Positions 17,726 through 26,068 of a stretch of 62,085 bases of DNA are shown here, piece by piece. The stretch's first letter is position 1. Every line of letters starts with the position of its first letter. The position numbers were made by a program, and so were the translations under genes. Source of the stretch: Ligilactobacillus salivarius DSM 20555 = ATCC 11741 (GTDB lineage: Bacteria; Bacillota; Bacilli; Lactobacillales; Lactobacillaceae); the NCBI RefSeq assembly GCF_001435955.1, contig NZ_AYYT01000009.1:1-62085 (forward strand). Direction: 5' to 3'. The notes beneath the pieces were generated by a model. It did no database searches, was not told where the DNA came from, and was given only the letters and a program-made list of their open reading frames with translations.

Positions 17726-18107
17726 CATTTTAATTTTTCTTTTATAAATATATTTTTTTGCTATTAAATTGAAATTTTAATTATGCCTATCAAATACTAT
17801 TTAAAACTTAAAACACCTTATAAATACTGATATAAAGGCTATAACTATTGCTGTAATAATTCTAAAATAATGATAATTCAGATTAACAAAATTCAAATTT
17901 TCTCTTATTATTACGATTAATTTTTTTATTCTACTTTAAAAAAAGCTATAATTAATTTCTTGTTCATTCTAGTAAAAACTAAAATTAGATTCTTTAACAA
18001 CTATATTTATTATCAAATTACGAATTTTAATAATAAATCATCCCTATAAAAGCAACCCATATTTTTATTAAATTACAATATTTCTCATAATAATATTAAA
18101 TTGGTAT
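17726..18107. other. Long AT-rich intergenic stretch without recognised features
   Basis: About 380 bp upstream of the oppA promoter. I see no ORF with a ribosome site, no convincing hairpin and no operator that I can name; base composition is extremely AT-rich with T- and A-tracts. Confidence 0.5.
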
Positions 18108-18137
18108 AAAAAAATAGTCGCAATTGATGCGACTATT
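18108..18137 (-). terminator. Terminator of the amino acid permease gene
   Basis: AATAGTCGCA pairs with TGCGACTATT around a four-base loop, followed by TTTTT. Confidence 0.9.
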
Positions 18138-18147
18138 TTCTTCTATA

Positions 18148-19548
18148 TTAATTCTTTCCTTTTTGTCCATCTTTTCCATGTCTAATAAAGAAAATCAATG
18201 ACAATAATAATAGAAATACTGCTCCGACTGATACTGAAACTCGTGTATCAGGGTTAACAAACATAAAGAGAACTATTATTACCAATGCAATGATTGCCAG
18301 ATAATTAGATAATGGATAGAACGGCATCTTAAATGGATGTTCTTCTAGCATATGTGCATTTTGACGACGGAAACGTAATTCTGATAATAGAATTACAAAC
18401 CAAGGTACTAATCCAGGTAATACACTGGAACTATAGACAATTACAAATAAGTTAGCTGAAGATTTACTAAAGATAGAAAGGACAATGTTCAAAATAAATC
18501 CAATCAAAATCCCACTTGATATTGTCAAAATAGCGATATTAGGTACCACATGTTTAGATAACTTACTAAAAATACTTGGTGCTTCTTTATCTACTGATAA
18601 CTTAAATAACATTCTACTAGAACTATAAATTCCTGAGTTAGCCCCAGACATTGCAGCTGTAAGAACAACAAAGTTAATAATTCCAGCTGCACCAGCAATA
18701 CCTACTTTAGTAAATGTTTCAACAAATGGTGAACCTACAGAAGCTAATTGATTCCATGGATAAATTGTCACAATTACAAAGATTGCTCCAATATAGAAAA
18801 TCAAAATTCTCCATACAATCGATTTTACAGATGCTACAATTGCATGTTTAGGATTTTCTGCTTCACCAGCTGTAATTCCTAGTAACTCAATTCCTTGATA
18901 AGAACCAACAATAATAGATAGAGAAAACATAAATCCTTTAAATCCACCTGTAAAGAATCCACCATGTTTCCAAAGATTTGATAATCCAATCGCATGCCAG
19001 TTATTTCCTAATCCAAGGAAGATAACCATTAATCCAATAATTATCATTAAGATAATCGTAACAACTTTTATCATCGCAAAATAAAATTCCAATGTCCCAT
19101 ACGCTTTAGCAGATGCAAGATTTGCTAAAGTCAATGTTATGATAACCACTAATCCTGAAATCCAATCTGGTAAATGTGGCCACCAGAAATTCAGATATTG
19201 AGTAACAGCGATAACTTCACTAATTCCTACAACAATATATTGGAATATATTGCTCCATTTTGTTAAATACCCAGCCAGTGGATGAATGTAATCAGTCGCA
19301 TAGTCAGCAAATGATCCCGTTCCTGGTGTTATATAGATCATTTCTCCTAAAGCTCGCATAACAGCATATAATAATACACCTACTACTGCATAAGCCAATA
19401 ATACTGAAGGACCAGTCCATTTAATTGTAGATGTAGATCCCATGAATAATCCAACACCAATTGTTCCACCTAAAGCTATCATCTCCATCTGTCCTGATGA
19501 TAGCGACCTATTCAGGCCCCCATTTATATTATCCTTATTTTTGCTCAT
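18148..19548 (-). CDS. APC-family amino acid permease under Thr-leader attenuation
   Basis: A 466-residue, 12-helix amino acid transporter of the bacterial AAT group. Helix 1 reads MIALGGTIGVGLFMGSTSTIKWTGP and the mid-protein GSYQGIELLGITAGEAENP is the family's second mark. The start at 19548 (MSKNKDN) lies seven bases after GAGG; the longer reading lacks a site. The gene sits alone between its terminator (18108-18137) and a 5' leader holding a Thr-rich peptide (19727-19795) and a trp-type attenuator. That regulation points to a threonine (or Thr/Ser) transporter, an inference from the leader rather than from the protein itself. Confidence 0.88.
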   Translation of the reverse strand: MSKNKDNINGGLNRSLSSGQMEMIALGGTIGVGLFMGSTSTIKWTGPSVLLAYAVVGVLLYAVMRALGEMIYITPGTGSFADYATDYIHPLAGYLTKWSNIFQYIVVGISEVIAVTQYLNFWWPHLPDWISGLVVIITLTLANLASAKAYGTLEFYFAMIKVVTIILMIIIGLMVIFLGLGNNWHAIGLSNLWKHGGFFTGGFKGFMFSLSIIVGSYQGIELLGITAGEAENPKHAIVASVKSIVWRILIFYIGAIFVIVTIYPWNQLASVGSPFVETFTKVGIAGAAGIINFVVLTAAMSGANSGIYSSSRMLFKLSVDKEAPSIFSKLSKHVVPNIAILTISSGILIGFILNIVLSIFSKSSANLFVIVYSSSVLPGLVPWFVILLSELRFRRQNAHMLEEHPFKMPFYPLSNYLAIIALVIIVLFMFVNPDTRVSVSVGAVFLLLLSLIFFIRHGKDGQKGKN

Positions 19549-19607
19549 ATAGATTCCTCTTTTCCTTGCCAACTAAATTTCTACTCAGTTGGATCGTCTA
19601 AATACAT

Positions 19608-19742
19608 AAAAAAGCCAACCATCCAACTTTTCTCACAATACATTTTTAGTTTGTGATTAGCTGATCTAGTTGACTTTGTATTTTGCATTCATTTTAATAA
19701 TAGCATACCAAATTAACTCAACCAGCTTACACAGTGGTTGAG
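19608..19742 (-). promoter_or_regulatory. Four-segment transcription attenuator
   Basis: In transcript order: segment 1 CTCAACCA (19742-19735, inside the leader ORF), segment 2 TGGTTGAG (19724-19717), segment 3 AGTCAACTA (19675-19667), segment 4 TGGTTGGCT (19621-19613) followed by TTTTTT. Pairing 1:2 is a perfect 8 bp with the leader stop codon in its loop. Pairing 2:3 gives 7 bp with one G-U. Pairing 3:4 gives 9 bp with two G-U and encloses an extra hairpin (TCACAA/TTGTGA), making the terminator. A ribosome stalled on the Thr codons would mask segment 1, allow 2:3 and prevent termination. Confidence 0.8.
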
Positions 19743-19795
19743 GTGGTGGTTGTATTCAATTTGTTGTTATCATTAATATGTAAGTTAATCATCAT
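19727..19795 (-). CDS. Thr-rich leader peptide
   Basis: A 22-codon ORF with GGAGG five bases before the first ATG and eight before the second (the start is ATGATG, so the second may be used). Residues 15-21 read TTTTSTT, encoded by ACA ACC ACC ACC TCA ACC ACT; Asn codons occur five times earlier. It ends with GTG TAA inside the loop of the 1:2 hairpin. Promoter TTGCAC-17-TATTCT is just upstream. The layout is that of a biosynthetic-operon leader peptide but it precedes a permease. Too short for similarity search; the case rests on the SD, codon run and RNA architecture. Confidence 0.8.
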   Translation of the reverse strand: MMINLHINDNNKLNTTTTSTTV

Positions 19796-19827
19796 TACAA
19801 CCTCCAATTACATTTGAGTATACTATT

Positions 19828-19856
19828 AGAATACCATTAAAATAAAATGGGTGCAA
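19828..19856 (-). promoter_or_regulatory. Promoter of the Thr leader and permease
   Basis: Minus-strand TTGCAC (19851-19856), 17-bp spacer, TATTCT (19828-19833). The predicted transcription start is about 25 bp before the leader ATG. Confidence 0.65.
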
Positions 19857-19873
19857 GTTTTAATTTTTAAAAT

Positions 19874-19912
19874 AAAAACCAACTATATACCATAATCTCG
19901 GTATATAATTGG
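19874..19912 (-). terminator. Terminator of efp
   Basis: CCAATTATATACC pairs with GGTATATAGTTGG (one G-U), followed by TTTTTATTTT, 10 bases after the efp stop. Confidence 0.9.
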
Positions 19913-19922
19913 CTTTCATTTT

Positions 19923-20480
19923 TTATGCACGTGCTTTATATTCACCTGTTGTAGTATTTATTACTAATGTGTCCCCTACATTAATAAAGTCTGGAACTGT
20001 AACGACTAATCCTGTTTCCATTGTTGCTGGCTTACCACCACTAGCTGCTGTAGCACCCTTAATTGTTGGTTCAGTTTCAGTTACTTTCATTTCAACAGTT
20101 GTTGGCAATTCAATCCCAATTAATTCATTTTTACAAAAGTCTAGTTGAACTTCCATATTTGGCATTAAATACTTTTCTTCATTTGCTAATTGTTCTTTAG
20201 TTAATTCATATTGTTCATAAGTATCCATATCCATAAATACTTCAAGGTCGCCTTCACCATATAAGTATTGGGCATTTTTCTTATCAACTATGGCTAACTC
20301 TACTTTTTCAGAAGGACGCATGGTTGTTTGAACGATTGCTCCTGTTCGCACATCATTTAATTTCATTTGCATAACAGTATTTCCCTTACCAGGCTTGTGG
20401 TGATTTGCTTCCAACACCTTAATAAGTTTACCGTTCATTTCAAAAATCATACCTTTTTTCAAGTTAATTGCTTCTACCAT
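19923..20480 (-). CDS. efp: Translation elongation factor P
   Basis: A 185-residue EF-P with three OB-like domains. It binds between the P and E sites and rescues ribosomes stalled at consecutive prolines. The functional loop reads HHKPGKGN with K32 at the tip, the residue modified with 5-aminopentanol in Bacillus. TAGGAG precedes the ATG. Usually efp is next to pepQ or accB; here it is alone. The roughly 120-nt 5' leader holds a short ORF with a Pro-Pro pair and two hairpins (20500-20530 and 20550-20592), an unusual arrangement discussed in the findings. Confidence 0.97.
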   Translation of the reverse strand: MVEAINLKKGMIFEMNGKLIKVLEANHHKPGKGNTVMQMKLNDVRTGAIVQTTMRPSEKVELAIVDKKNAQYLYGEGDLEVFMDMDTYEQYELTKEQLANEEKYLMPNMEVQLDFCKNELIGIELPTTVEMKVTETEPTIKGATAASGGKPATMETGLVVTVPDFINVGDTLVINTTTGEYKARA

Positions 20481-20499
20481 AATCTAATTTCTCCTATTC

Positions 20500-20592
20500 T
20501 TGTGATAATTTTATTGTTTAATTGTCACAAAATGATGGAGGCGACTGTGGTAAAGCGAATCCTCTTAGTGTCATAAAATTTCCTCGCTTTAC
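20500..20592 (-). promoter_or_regulatory. Structured 5' leader of efp (two hairpins)
   Basis: Hairpin A pairs GTAAAGCGA (20592-20584) with TCGCTTTAC (20558-20550), enclosing the leader SD and start. Hairpin B pairs TTGTGACAATT (20530-20520) with AATTATCACAA (20510-20500), one mismatch, at the end of the leader ORF and ending five bases before the efp SD. Neither has a T-run, so they are not simple terminators. A TATAAT -10 lies at 20609-20614. Confidence 0.6.
20518..20574 (-). CDS. Pro-Pro-containing leader ORF upstream of efp
   Basis: An 18-codon ORF, MTLRGFALPQSPPSFCDN, with GAGG seven bases upstream of its ATG and a stop 38 bases before the efp start. It contains three prolines, two of them consecutive (CCT CCA), the type of site where EF-P is needed. 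The CCTCC within these codons is also complementary to SD sequences. The ribosome stalled at Pro-Pro would cover the 5' arm of hairpin B. It may be a regulatory leader or a chance ORF. Confidence 0.55.
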   Translation of the reverse strand: MTLRGFALPQSPPSFCDN

Positions 20593-20631
20593 TATTGTAA
20601 TACTTCTAATTATACCGTAGTTTAGATTAAC

Positions 20632-21432
20632 TTACATTAAATAGTCAGCTAAAACTTTCAATACTCCCGAATCATTATTATTAGGGGCGATTTTATCAGC
20701 TACCTTTTTCACTTCATCGCTACCATTTTCCATTGCATAGCTAAGTCCTGCAGCTTTTAACATCTCTAAATCATTTCCACCATCGCCAAAAGCTACTAAA
20801 TCATCTAAGGTTAAATTCCAACTTGCTAGCATTTTTTCTAATCCGACAGCTTTATTGACATGTGGCAAGATTAAATCAAAATTTCCAAAACCACTTGAAG
20901 TAGCAAAAACTCTTCCCGCAAATTTTTCGTTAATTTCATCAACCGTTGATAAAGTTTTTTCTTTAGGAACATCAACTGTAAATTTAAAAAATACATCATC
21001 AGGAAGTTGCTTGAAACTATCAACAATTTTATGCTTAGGTAAATAATATTTCATCATCTTGACAAATTTTGAATCTGAATTCTTTTCTAGATATGCATTT
21101 TCTTTCCCACATAAAGCTGGTGTTAATTCAGGTCTTTGTGCCATAAATTCTACTAACTCTTCAACTAAACTTCGGTCCAATTGCTCATAGCTTAGATCTT
21201 TCCCATCATCTACCAAGTACATTCCATTTTCGGCAACGAAGGACATATCTTTCCAATATTCAGTAAAATCTAATCTCGTCCTTTCAAATTGATTACCACT
21301 AGCTACAATAAAATGGATATCCTTTTCTTTCATCTTATTTAATAACTCAGAAAATAATTTTTTATCATAGCTTTTATCATCTCTTAAAAAGGTTCCATCC
21401 ATATCAATCGCTACAGCTTTAAAAGGTATCAT
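20632..21432 (-). CDS. Cof-type HAD phosphatase
   Basis: A 266-residue HAD-superfamily hydrolase of the Cof (IIB) group. Motif I is D10-M-D-G-T, motif II is VASGN, and motif IV is FGDGGNDLEML; a conserved Lys (VNKAVGLEK) is motif III. It dephosphorylates sugar phosphates or similar small metabolites in the cytosol; the substrate cannot be read from sequence. GGTGGG lies about eight bases before the ATG. It follows the histidine phosphatase gene by 18 bases, so they are probably cotranscribed. Confidence 0.9.
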   Translation of the reverse strand: MIPFKAVAIDMDGTFLRDDKSYDKKLFSELLNKMKEKDIHFIVASGNQFERTRLDFTEYWKDMSFVAENGMYLVDDGKDLSYEQLDRSLVEELVEFMAQRPELTPALCGKENAYLEKNSDSKFVKMMKYYLPKHKIVDSFKQLPDDVFFKFTVDVPKEKTLSTVDEINEKFAGRVFATSSGFGNFDLILPHVNKAVGLEKMLASWNLTLDDLVAFGDGGNDLEMLKAAGLSYAMENGSDEVKKVADKIAPNNNDSGVLKVLADYLM

Positions 21433-21450
21433 CTAATAATCCCACCATCT

Positions 21451-22107
21451 CTAATCTATTTTATTATATTCTTCAATTTCAATATCATTTTCTGTTACTT
21501 TTAACTTAGTAATTGACCCATTCTGAGGATAGTTTTCCCCAACATTAATATTATCTCCATATTTGTCAGCCAAACTGGCAATTGTACTACCATGACATAC
21601 CAATAAAACAGCTTCTCCATCTTTATGATTTTTTCTTAGATAGTCAAAGCCTGAATTTATTCTCTTCCAGTACGTCTTACTATCTTCACTTTCATGAAAT
21701 GGATCAGTCTCATGCATAAAATCCTTAATCTCATCTAAAGGATACTTATTTACAAGTTCTTTAAATGAACCTGCCCCATGCGTTGCACCAATTAGCATCC
21801 ATGTTTGTGGTGAATCACTACCTTCAAAATAACCATACTTTTGTTCACGAAACTCCATCATTGCTTGCGGTTCTTTTAAATCACCTGATACTTTATTTTC
21901 ACTCAAAATGTACTCACAAGTACGAATTGCACGCATTGTATCTGAACTATATGCTTTATCAAACTTAATATTTTCTAGGATTTTACCTGCTCGCTTACCA
22001 TCTTGAATTCCCTTTTCAGTCAACGGTGAATCTACCCATCCTTGCATCTTCTTATAACGATTCAATAATGTTTGCCCATGGCGTACAATGTAGACTGTTA
22101 TTGCCAT
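21451..22107 (-). CDS. Histidine phosphatase (phosphoglycerate mutase-like)
   Basis: A 218-residue histidine phosphatase. The phosphorylated His is in VRHGQT (R9-H10-G11); the second catalytic His is in LLVCHGS. Other core residues are the SSDTMRAIRTCE segment. Many lactobacilli carry several such PGM-like proteins that act as general phosphatases, not glycolytic mutases. The start at 22107 (MAITVYIVRHG) follows GGGAAGTG; an upstream in-frame ATG would place this site inside the gene. Upstream of the Cof phosphatase in one unit. Confidence 0.85.
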   Translation of the reverse strand: MAITVYIVRHGQTLLNRYKKMQGWVDSPLTEKGIQDGKRAGKILENIKFDKAYSSDTMRAIRTCEYILSENKVSGDLKEPQAMMEFREQKYGYFEGSDSPQTWMLIGATHGAGSFKELVNKYPLDEIKDFMHETDPFHESEDSKTYWKRINSGFDYLRKNHKDGEAVLLVCHGSTIASLADKYGDNINVGENYPQNGSITKLKVTENDIEIEEYNKID

Positions 22108-22188
22108 TTTATCACTTCCCAAATTTAAACTCATTGATTCTATTATATCACTTTTTAAAGCGGTTACTTTAGTTAATAAAATTTTACA

Positions 22189-22217
22189 AAATAAAAGACT
22201 AGAGAAATTCCCTAGTC
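22189..22217 (-). terminator. Terminator of the copper operon
   Basis: GACTAG pairs with CTAGTC around an eight-base loop, followed by TTTTATTTT. Confidence 0.75.
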
Positions 22218-22225
22218 ATTAATTT

Positions 22226-24136
22226 TTATGCAATTTTTACCCTATTCAACATCAAAGAACTTATCATTACGGATATAGAGCTAAATGCCATTGCTAATCC
22301 TGCTAATTCCGGACTTAGAGTTAAACCAATGCCAGAAAAGATCCCTGCTGCCACTGGAATTCCCAAGCCATTATAGATAAATGCCCAGAATAGATTTAAC
22401 TTAATGCGATTAAAAGTCTTTTCACTCATCATTAAAGCTTTAACTACATCTTCTAGATCATTTTTCACTAAAACAATGCCACCAGATTCAATTGCAATAT
22501 CTGTTCCTGCTCCCATAGCAATTCCGACATTAGCAGTTGTTAAAGCTGGTGCATCATTAATTCCATCACCAACAAAAGCAACATTTCTACCTTGATCTTG
22601 CAGCATTTCAATATGATGTGCTTTATCTTGTGGTAAAACATCCGCTATCACTTCATCAATTCCTACTTCGTTGGCAATAACTTCTGCTACTTGTTGATTA
22701 TCACCAGTTAACATAACTGTTTTTAGCCCACGTTTTTCCAAATCACTAATTGCCTTAGCTGAAGTTGCCTTTGGAATGTCTTGAATTGCAATTAAACCTA
22801 TGACTTCATCATTTTTACCCACAACTACAACTGTCTTTGCTTCAGATTGCAAGTTCTTCATTTTTTCTTGTAGTTCTTGGAATATATTCCAATCTTCAAT
22901 AAGCTTAGTGTTACCCACTACTACTCGTTGCTCAGCAATTGAGCCAGTAATTCCTTTTCCCTCAACTGCCATAAATTCATTTACTTCAAATAATTCAAGT
23001 TGCTGTTCTATTGCCTTATCCATAATCGCAGTAGCTAATGGATGCTCAGAATTTTTCTCTAAGCTAGCAGCAATTTGTAATACTTCATCTTTATTACCGA
23101 TAATATCTGTAACTTTAGGCTTACCTTCAGTAATTGTACCTGTTTTATCAAAGACTACGGTATCAATTTTATCGGTTGCTTCTAGTACTTCACCATCTTT
23201 AATAAGAATTCCCATCTTTGCACTACGTCCAGTTCCTACCATTAGGGCTGTTGGAGTTGCAATTCCCAAAGCACATGGACATGCAATAATAACAACTGAT
23301 ACTGCAAATAATAATGAAGAAATATTGCTATTCCCTAAAAATACATACCATACTAAATAAGTAAGAATAGCAATAATTAGCACTACTGGCACAAAAATAT
23401 TTGCAATCTTATCCGCTGTTTTTTGAATTGGAGCATGACTATTCTGAGCTTTTTTAACCATTTCAACAATCTGAGCTAACATTGTGTCTTTACCTACTTT
23501 GTCAGCTTTGAAAAGGAAAGTTCCAGTATTATTCAATGTTGAACCAATAACTTTATCGCCCACTTTTTTCGTTACTGGCATACTTTCACCTGTTATCATT
23601 GATTCATCTACTGTCGAACTTCCTTCGATTATTTCTCCATCTACAGCTATCTTTTGACCAGGTCTCACACGGATAACGTCGCCTACTTTTATATCATCTA
23701 ATGGTACCATTTGAGATTTACCATCTACTATTACTTCAGCTTCTTTAACTTGTAAGTTTAATAATTTTTCAACTGAACTATTAGCATTGTTTCTCATCTT
23801 TTCTTCAAAAACTTGACCTAACAGGATGAATGTTATAACAAAAGCTGCACTCTCAAAAAACACATCTTGGCCTGTAAACATCGCATAAATACTATACACA
23901 TAAGCTGTAGCTGTTCCAATTGCTACCAATGTATCCATATTAGCATGATGATTTTTAAAAGCCGCCCATGCACTATGAAGGAATGGTCTTGCTGAAATTG
24001 CCATTACAATTGTTGTTAAAATAAACATTGTATAGGTATGTCCTGGCAGCATCCAGCCAAATGGCTTTAATATCATTTCGAAAAACATTGGTAATGAGAA
24101 TATCAATGAAATCCAAAATCTTGATTTAATCGTCAT
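22226..24136 (-). CDS. Copper-translocating P1B-type ATPase lacking an N-terminal HMA domain
   Basis: A 636-residue heavy-metal ATPase. Key sites: TGES (182-185), the membrane CPC (286-288, [12 protein letters not shown]), phosphorylated D330 (DKTGTIT), HP locus (SEHPLATA, 365-366) and hinge [13 protein letters not shown] with these helices is the Cu(I) type. It starts directly with the first membrane helix, lacking the CXXC metal-binding domains or the His-rich tail found in most CopA/CopB. Its ATG overlaps the stop of a small cupredoxin by one base, and a membrane cupredoxin precedes that. The operon has a CopY-type operator. Copper export is likely. Confidence 0.92.
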   Translation of the reverse strand: MTIKSRFWISLIFSLPMFFEMILKPFGWMLPGHTYTMFILTTIVMAISARPFLHSAWAAFKNHHANMDTLVAIGTATAYVYSIYAMFTGQDVFFESAAFVITFILLGQVFEEKMRNNANSSVEKLLNLQVKEAEVIVDGKSQMVPLDDIKVGDVIRVRPGQKIAVDGEIIEGSSTVDESMITGESMPVTKKVGDKVIGSTLNNTGTFLFKADKVGKDTMLAQIVEMVKKAQNSHAPIQKTADKIANIFVPVVLIIAILTYLVWYVFLGNSNISSLLFAVSVVIIACPCALGIATPTALMVGTGRSAKMGILIKDGEVLEATDKIDTVVFDKTGTITEGKPKVTDIIGNKDEVLQIAASLEKNSEHPLATAIMDKAIEQQLELFEVNEFMAVEGKGITGSIAEQRVVVGNTKLIEDWNIFQELQEKMKNLQSEAKTVVVVGKNDEVIGLIAIQDIPKATSAKAISDLEKRGLKTVMLTGDNQQVAEVIANEVGIDEVIADVLPQDKAHHIEMLQDQGRNVAFVGDGINDAPALTTANVGIAMGAGTDIAIESGGIVLVKNDLEDVVKALMMSEKTFNRIKLNLFWAFIYNGLGIPVAAGIFSGIGLTLSPELAGLAMAFSSISVMISSLMLNRVKIA

Positions 24137-24399
24137 TACTCAATCACTACCTTACCCTTAAACATGTTCATGCCACAAGCAAAATCAACTTCACCAGCTT
24201 TACTTGTATCTAATTCAAATTCTTGTGGTTCATTTAATGGTAAATCTTGTTGCTTAACATTCAATGCTGGAATATTTAATTGATCTAGACATCCTTTATC
24301 GCTAATTCGATTAAACACTAATTTAACTGGTTCTCCAACTTTAACCTTAACTTCACTTGGTTTGTATCCACCATCTACTGTTATTTCTACTTTATTCAT
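24136..24399 (-). CDS. Small soluble cupredoxin-like copper-binding protein
   Basis: An 87-residue single-domain cupredoxin without signal peptide. It opens with [24 protein letters not shown] and ends with the ligand loop [10 protein letters not shown] (C75, M77, M79); another Cys is C37 (DKGCLDQ). Being cytosolic and coupled to a P-type ATPase without its own metal-binding domain, it may deliver copper to the pump in place of CopZ; this is inference. GAAAGTAGGAA precedes the ATG. It is a close paralogue of the domain in the next upstream gene. Confidence 0.8.
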   Translation of the reverse strand: MNKVEITVDGGYKPSEVKVKVGEPVKLVFNRISDKGCLDQLNIPALNVKQQDLPLNEPQEFELDTSKAGEVDFACGMNMFKGKVVIE

Positions 24400-24415
24400 A
24401 TTTGATTCCTACTTT

Positions 24416-24790
24416 CTATTTAATAATTACTTTTCCATGAAACATATTCATACCACAGGCAAAACCATATTCTCCTGCTTTATCAGTATTAATTTCTATT
24501 TTAGTATTCTCGTTCTCTGGCAACATCTTGCTGATACCAAAATCAGAGAATACAACTTGTTCCAAACAACTAGAAGGATCTTTACGATAAAAATTAATTA
24601 CCGCTGGAACTCCTTTTTTAAGTACCACTGTTTCTGGCGAATAACCACCGTCAACTTTAACTGTAACTTCTTGAACATTATCTGCAACATCAGCTGTAAC
24701 AGCCTCTTTTTCATGTTTTCCAAAAAACCACCATGAAATAAAACCTATTAAAGCAATCCCTATTACTAAGGCAATAATTTTTGTAATCAT
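24416..24790 (-). CDS. Membrane-anchored cupredoxin-domain protein
   Basis: A 124-residue protein: one N-terminal helix (about 3-22, IIALVIGIALIGFISWWFFG), a short linker, then a cupredoxin domain (about 40-124) ending [14 protein letters not shown]. Cys (SSCLEQ) and the Cys-X-Met-X-Met loop match the downstream soluble paralogue. No charged residue precedes the helix strongly enough to be sure of topology; an extracytoplasmic domain held by a signal anchor is most likely. First gene of the copper operon, 16 bases before the soluble cupredoxin. Confidence 0.8.
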   Translation of the reverse strand: MITKIIALVIGIALIGFISWWFFGKHEKEAVTADVADNVQEVTVKVDGGYSPETVVLKKGVPAVINFYRKDPSSCLEQVVFSDFGISKMLPENENTKIEINTDKAGEYGFACGMNMFHGKVIIK

Positions 24791-24810
24791 AGGCTCACTC
24801 CTTTTTAATT

Positions 24811-24860
24811 TACATTTGTAATCACAACTATATATTAATCTTAAGAATTATAGTTGTCAA
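24811..24860 (-). promoter_or_regulatory. Copper operon promoter and cop box
   Basis: Promoter TTGACA (24855-24860), 17-bp spacer, TAATAT (24832-24837) on the minus strand. TACATTTGTA (24811-24820) fits the CopY operator TACANNTGTA and lies just downstream of the predicted start site, suited to repression that copper relieves. No copY gene is in this window. Confidence 0.75.
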
Positions 24861-24865
24861 TAAAA

Positions 24866-24912
24866 GAAAAATATACTGGCCTAAGTTTCTTACCTATACC
24901 AGTATATTTTTC
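24866..24912 (-). terminator. Terminator of the glycerate kinase gene
   Basis: AAAATATACTGG pairs with CCAGTATATTTT, T-rich tail, immediately after the stop. Confidence 0.85.
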
Positions 24913-26055
24913 CTAATCTAGGATACTCGATATTAATCGGGCAATATTTTCAGTTGTTCTTTCTACGTTTTGTGGACCTTTTTCTAAAGATTCTTCTATA
25001 CTTTCAGCTTTATCTACAATTCCAAAAATTGCAGATATTCCTATATCGTATAGGTCTTCAATTCTTTCTCCTAAATATCCTGCTTCAGCAAAAACTGCTT
25101 TATGATACTTTTTAGCAACTTGTGCGACTCCAAATGGTGTTTTCCCATATTTAGTCTGGAAATCCATTCCACCTTCACCAGTAAATACGTAGTCTGCGTT
25201 AGATATTTTTTCTGCTAAATTAACTGTATTAGCTACTACTTCCACACCAGATTGTAACTTAGCATCCAAGAATGCTATTAAACCAGCTCCTAAGCCTCCT
25301 GCAGCACCACTGCCTGCAATGTCTTCTACATCTTTATCTAGATCCTTTCTTAATATCTCGGCATAATGTGATAATCCTTTATCCAATAATTCAACTTCAT
25401 CCTGAGTTGCACCTTTTTGTGGACCAAATACTGCTGCAGCACCATTTTTACCAGTTAATGTATTTTCCACATCGCTAGCAATAATGAAGTTTACATTTTT
25501 GATTCGTTTATCCATGTTTTCCGTTGAAATTTTATCAATCTTAGTAAGACCTCTACCAGTTGGCTCAATATTATTTCCATATTTATCAGTAAATTTCACC
25601 CCTAAGGCTTGGGCCATACCTATACCGCCATCAACGGTTGCACTTCCACCAATTCCTATAATAACAGTTGATACTCCCTTATCTAGTGCTGCTTTTATTA
25701 ATTCTCCAGTACCATAAGTAGTAGTTGTCAGAGGATTTCTATCTCTAGGTTCTACTAACATTAATCCACTTGCTTGAGCCATCTCAATTACAGCTGTCTT
25801 TTCATCACCTAAAATTCCATAGTACGCCTTTACTTTCTGTTCAGGTAAAGGTCCTTGAACTTCAAGATACTCTTTATGACCATTTGTAGCATCAACTAAA
25901 GATTCCACTGTACCTTCTCCACCATCTGCCATTGGTACATGTATAATTTCTGCATCGCTAAAAACCTTTTTTATACCTTTTTCCATAGCAACACATACTT
26001 CCTTAGCTGTCATACTTTCTTTAAAAGAATCTGGTGCTAATACAAATTTCTTCAT
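24913..26055 (-). CDS. glxK: Glycerate kinase
   Basis: A 380-residue type-1 glycerate kinase (GarK/GlxK family) that phosphorylates D-glycerate to 2- or 3-phosphoglycerate and so feeds glycolysis. Marks are KFVLAPDSFKESMTA at the N-terminus, IGIGGSATVDGGIGMAQALG, GAAGGLGAGLIAF and VFTGEGGMDFQT. The start at 26055 is eight bases after GAGG; an ATG two codons earlier sits too close. It lies 13 bases after a GntP-type permease with a divergent CdaR regulator, a classic glycerate/sugar-acid use unit. Confidence 0.93.
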   Translation of the reverse strand: MKKFVLAPDSFKESMTAKEVCVAMEKGIKKVFSDAEIIHVPMADGGEGTVESLVDATNGHKEYLEVQGPLPEQKVKAYYGILGDEKTAVIEMAQASGLMLVEPRDRNPLTTTTYGTGELIKAALDKGVSTVIIGIGGSATVDGGIGMAQALGVKFTDKYGNNIEPTGRGLTKIDKISTENMDKRIKNVNFIIASDVENTLTGKNGAAAVFGPQKGATQDEVELLDKGLSHYAEILRKDLDKDVEDIAGSGAAGGLGAGLIAFLDAKLQSGVEVVANTVNLAEKISNADYVFTGEGGMDFQTKYGKTPFGVAQVAKKYHKAVFAEAGYLGERIEDLYDIGISAIFGIVDKAESIEESLEKGPQNVERTTENIARLISSILD

Positions 26056-26068
26056 AATCATTACCTCA

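Noticed and set aside
22800-23360. 186-codon open frame antisense to the copper ATPase
   Set aside because: No ribosome site, lies wholly opposite a well-conserved gene, and the product is low-complexity Ser/Thr-rich as expected from the complement.
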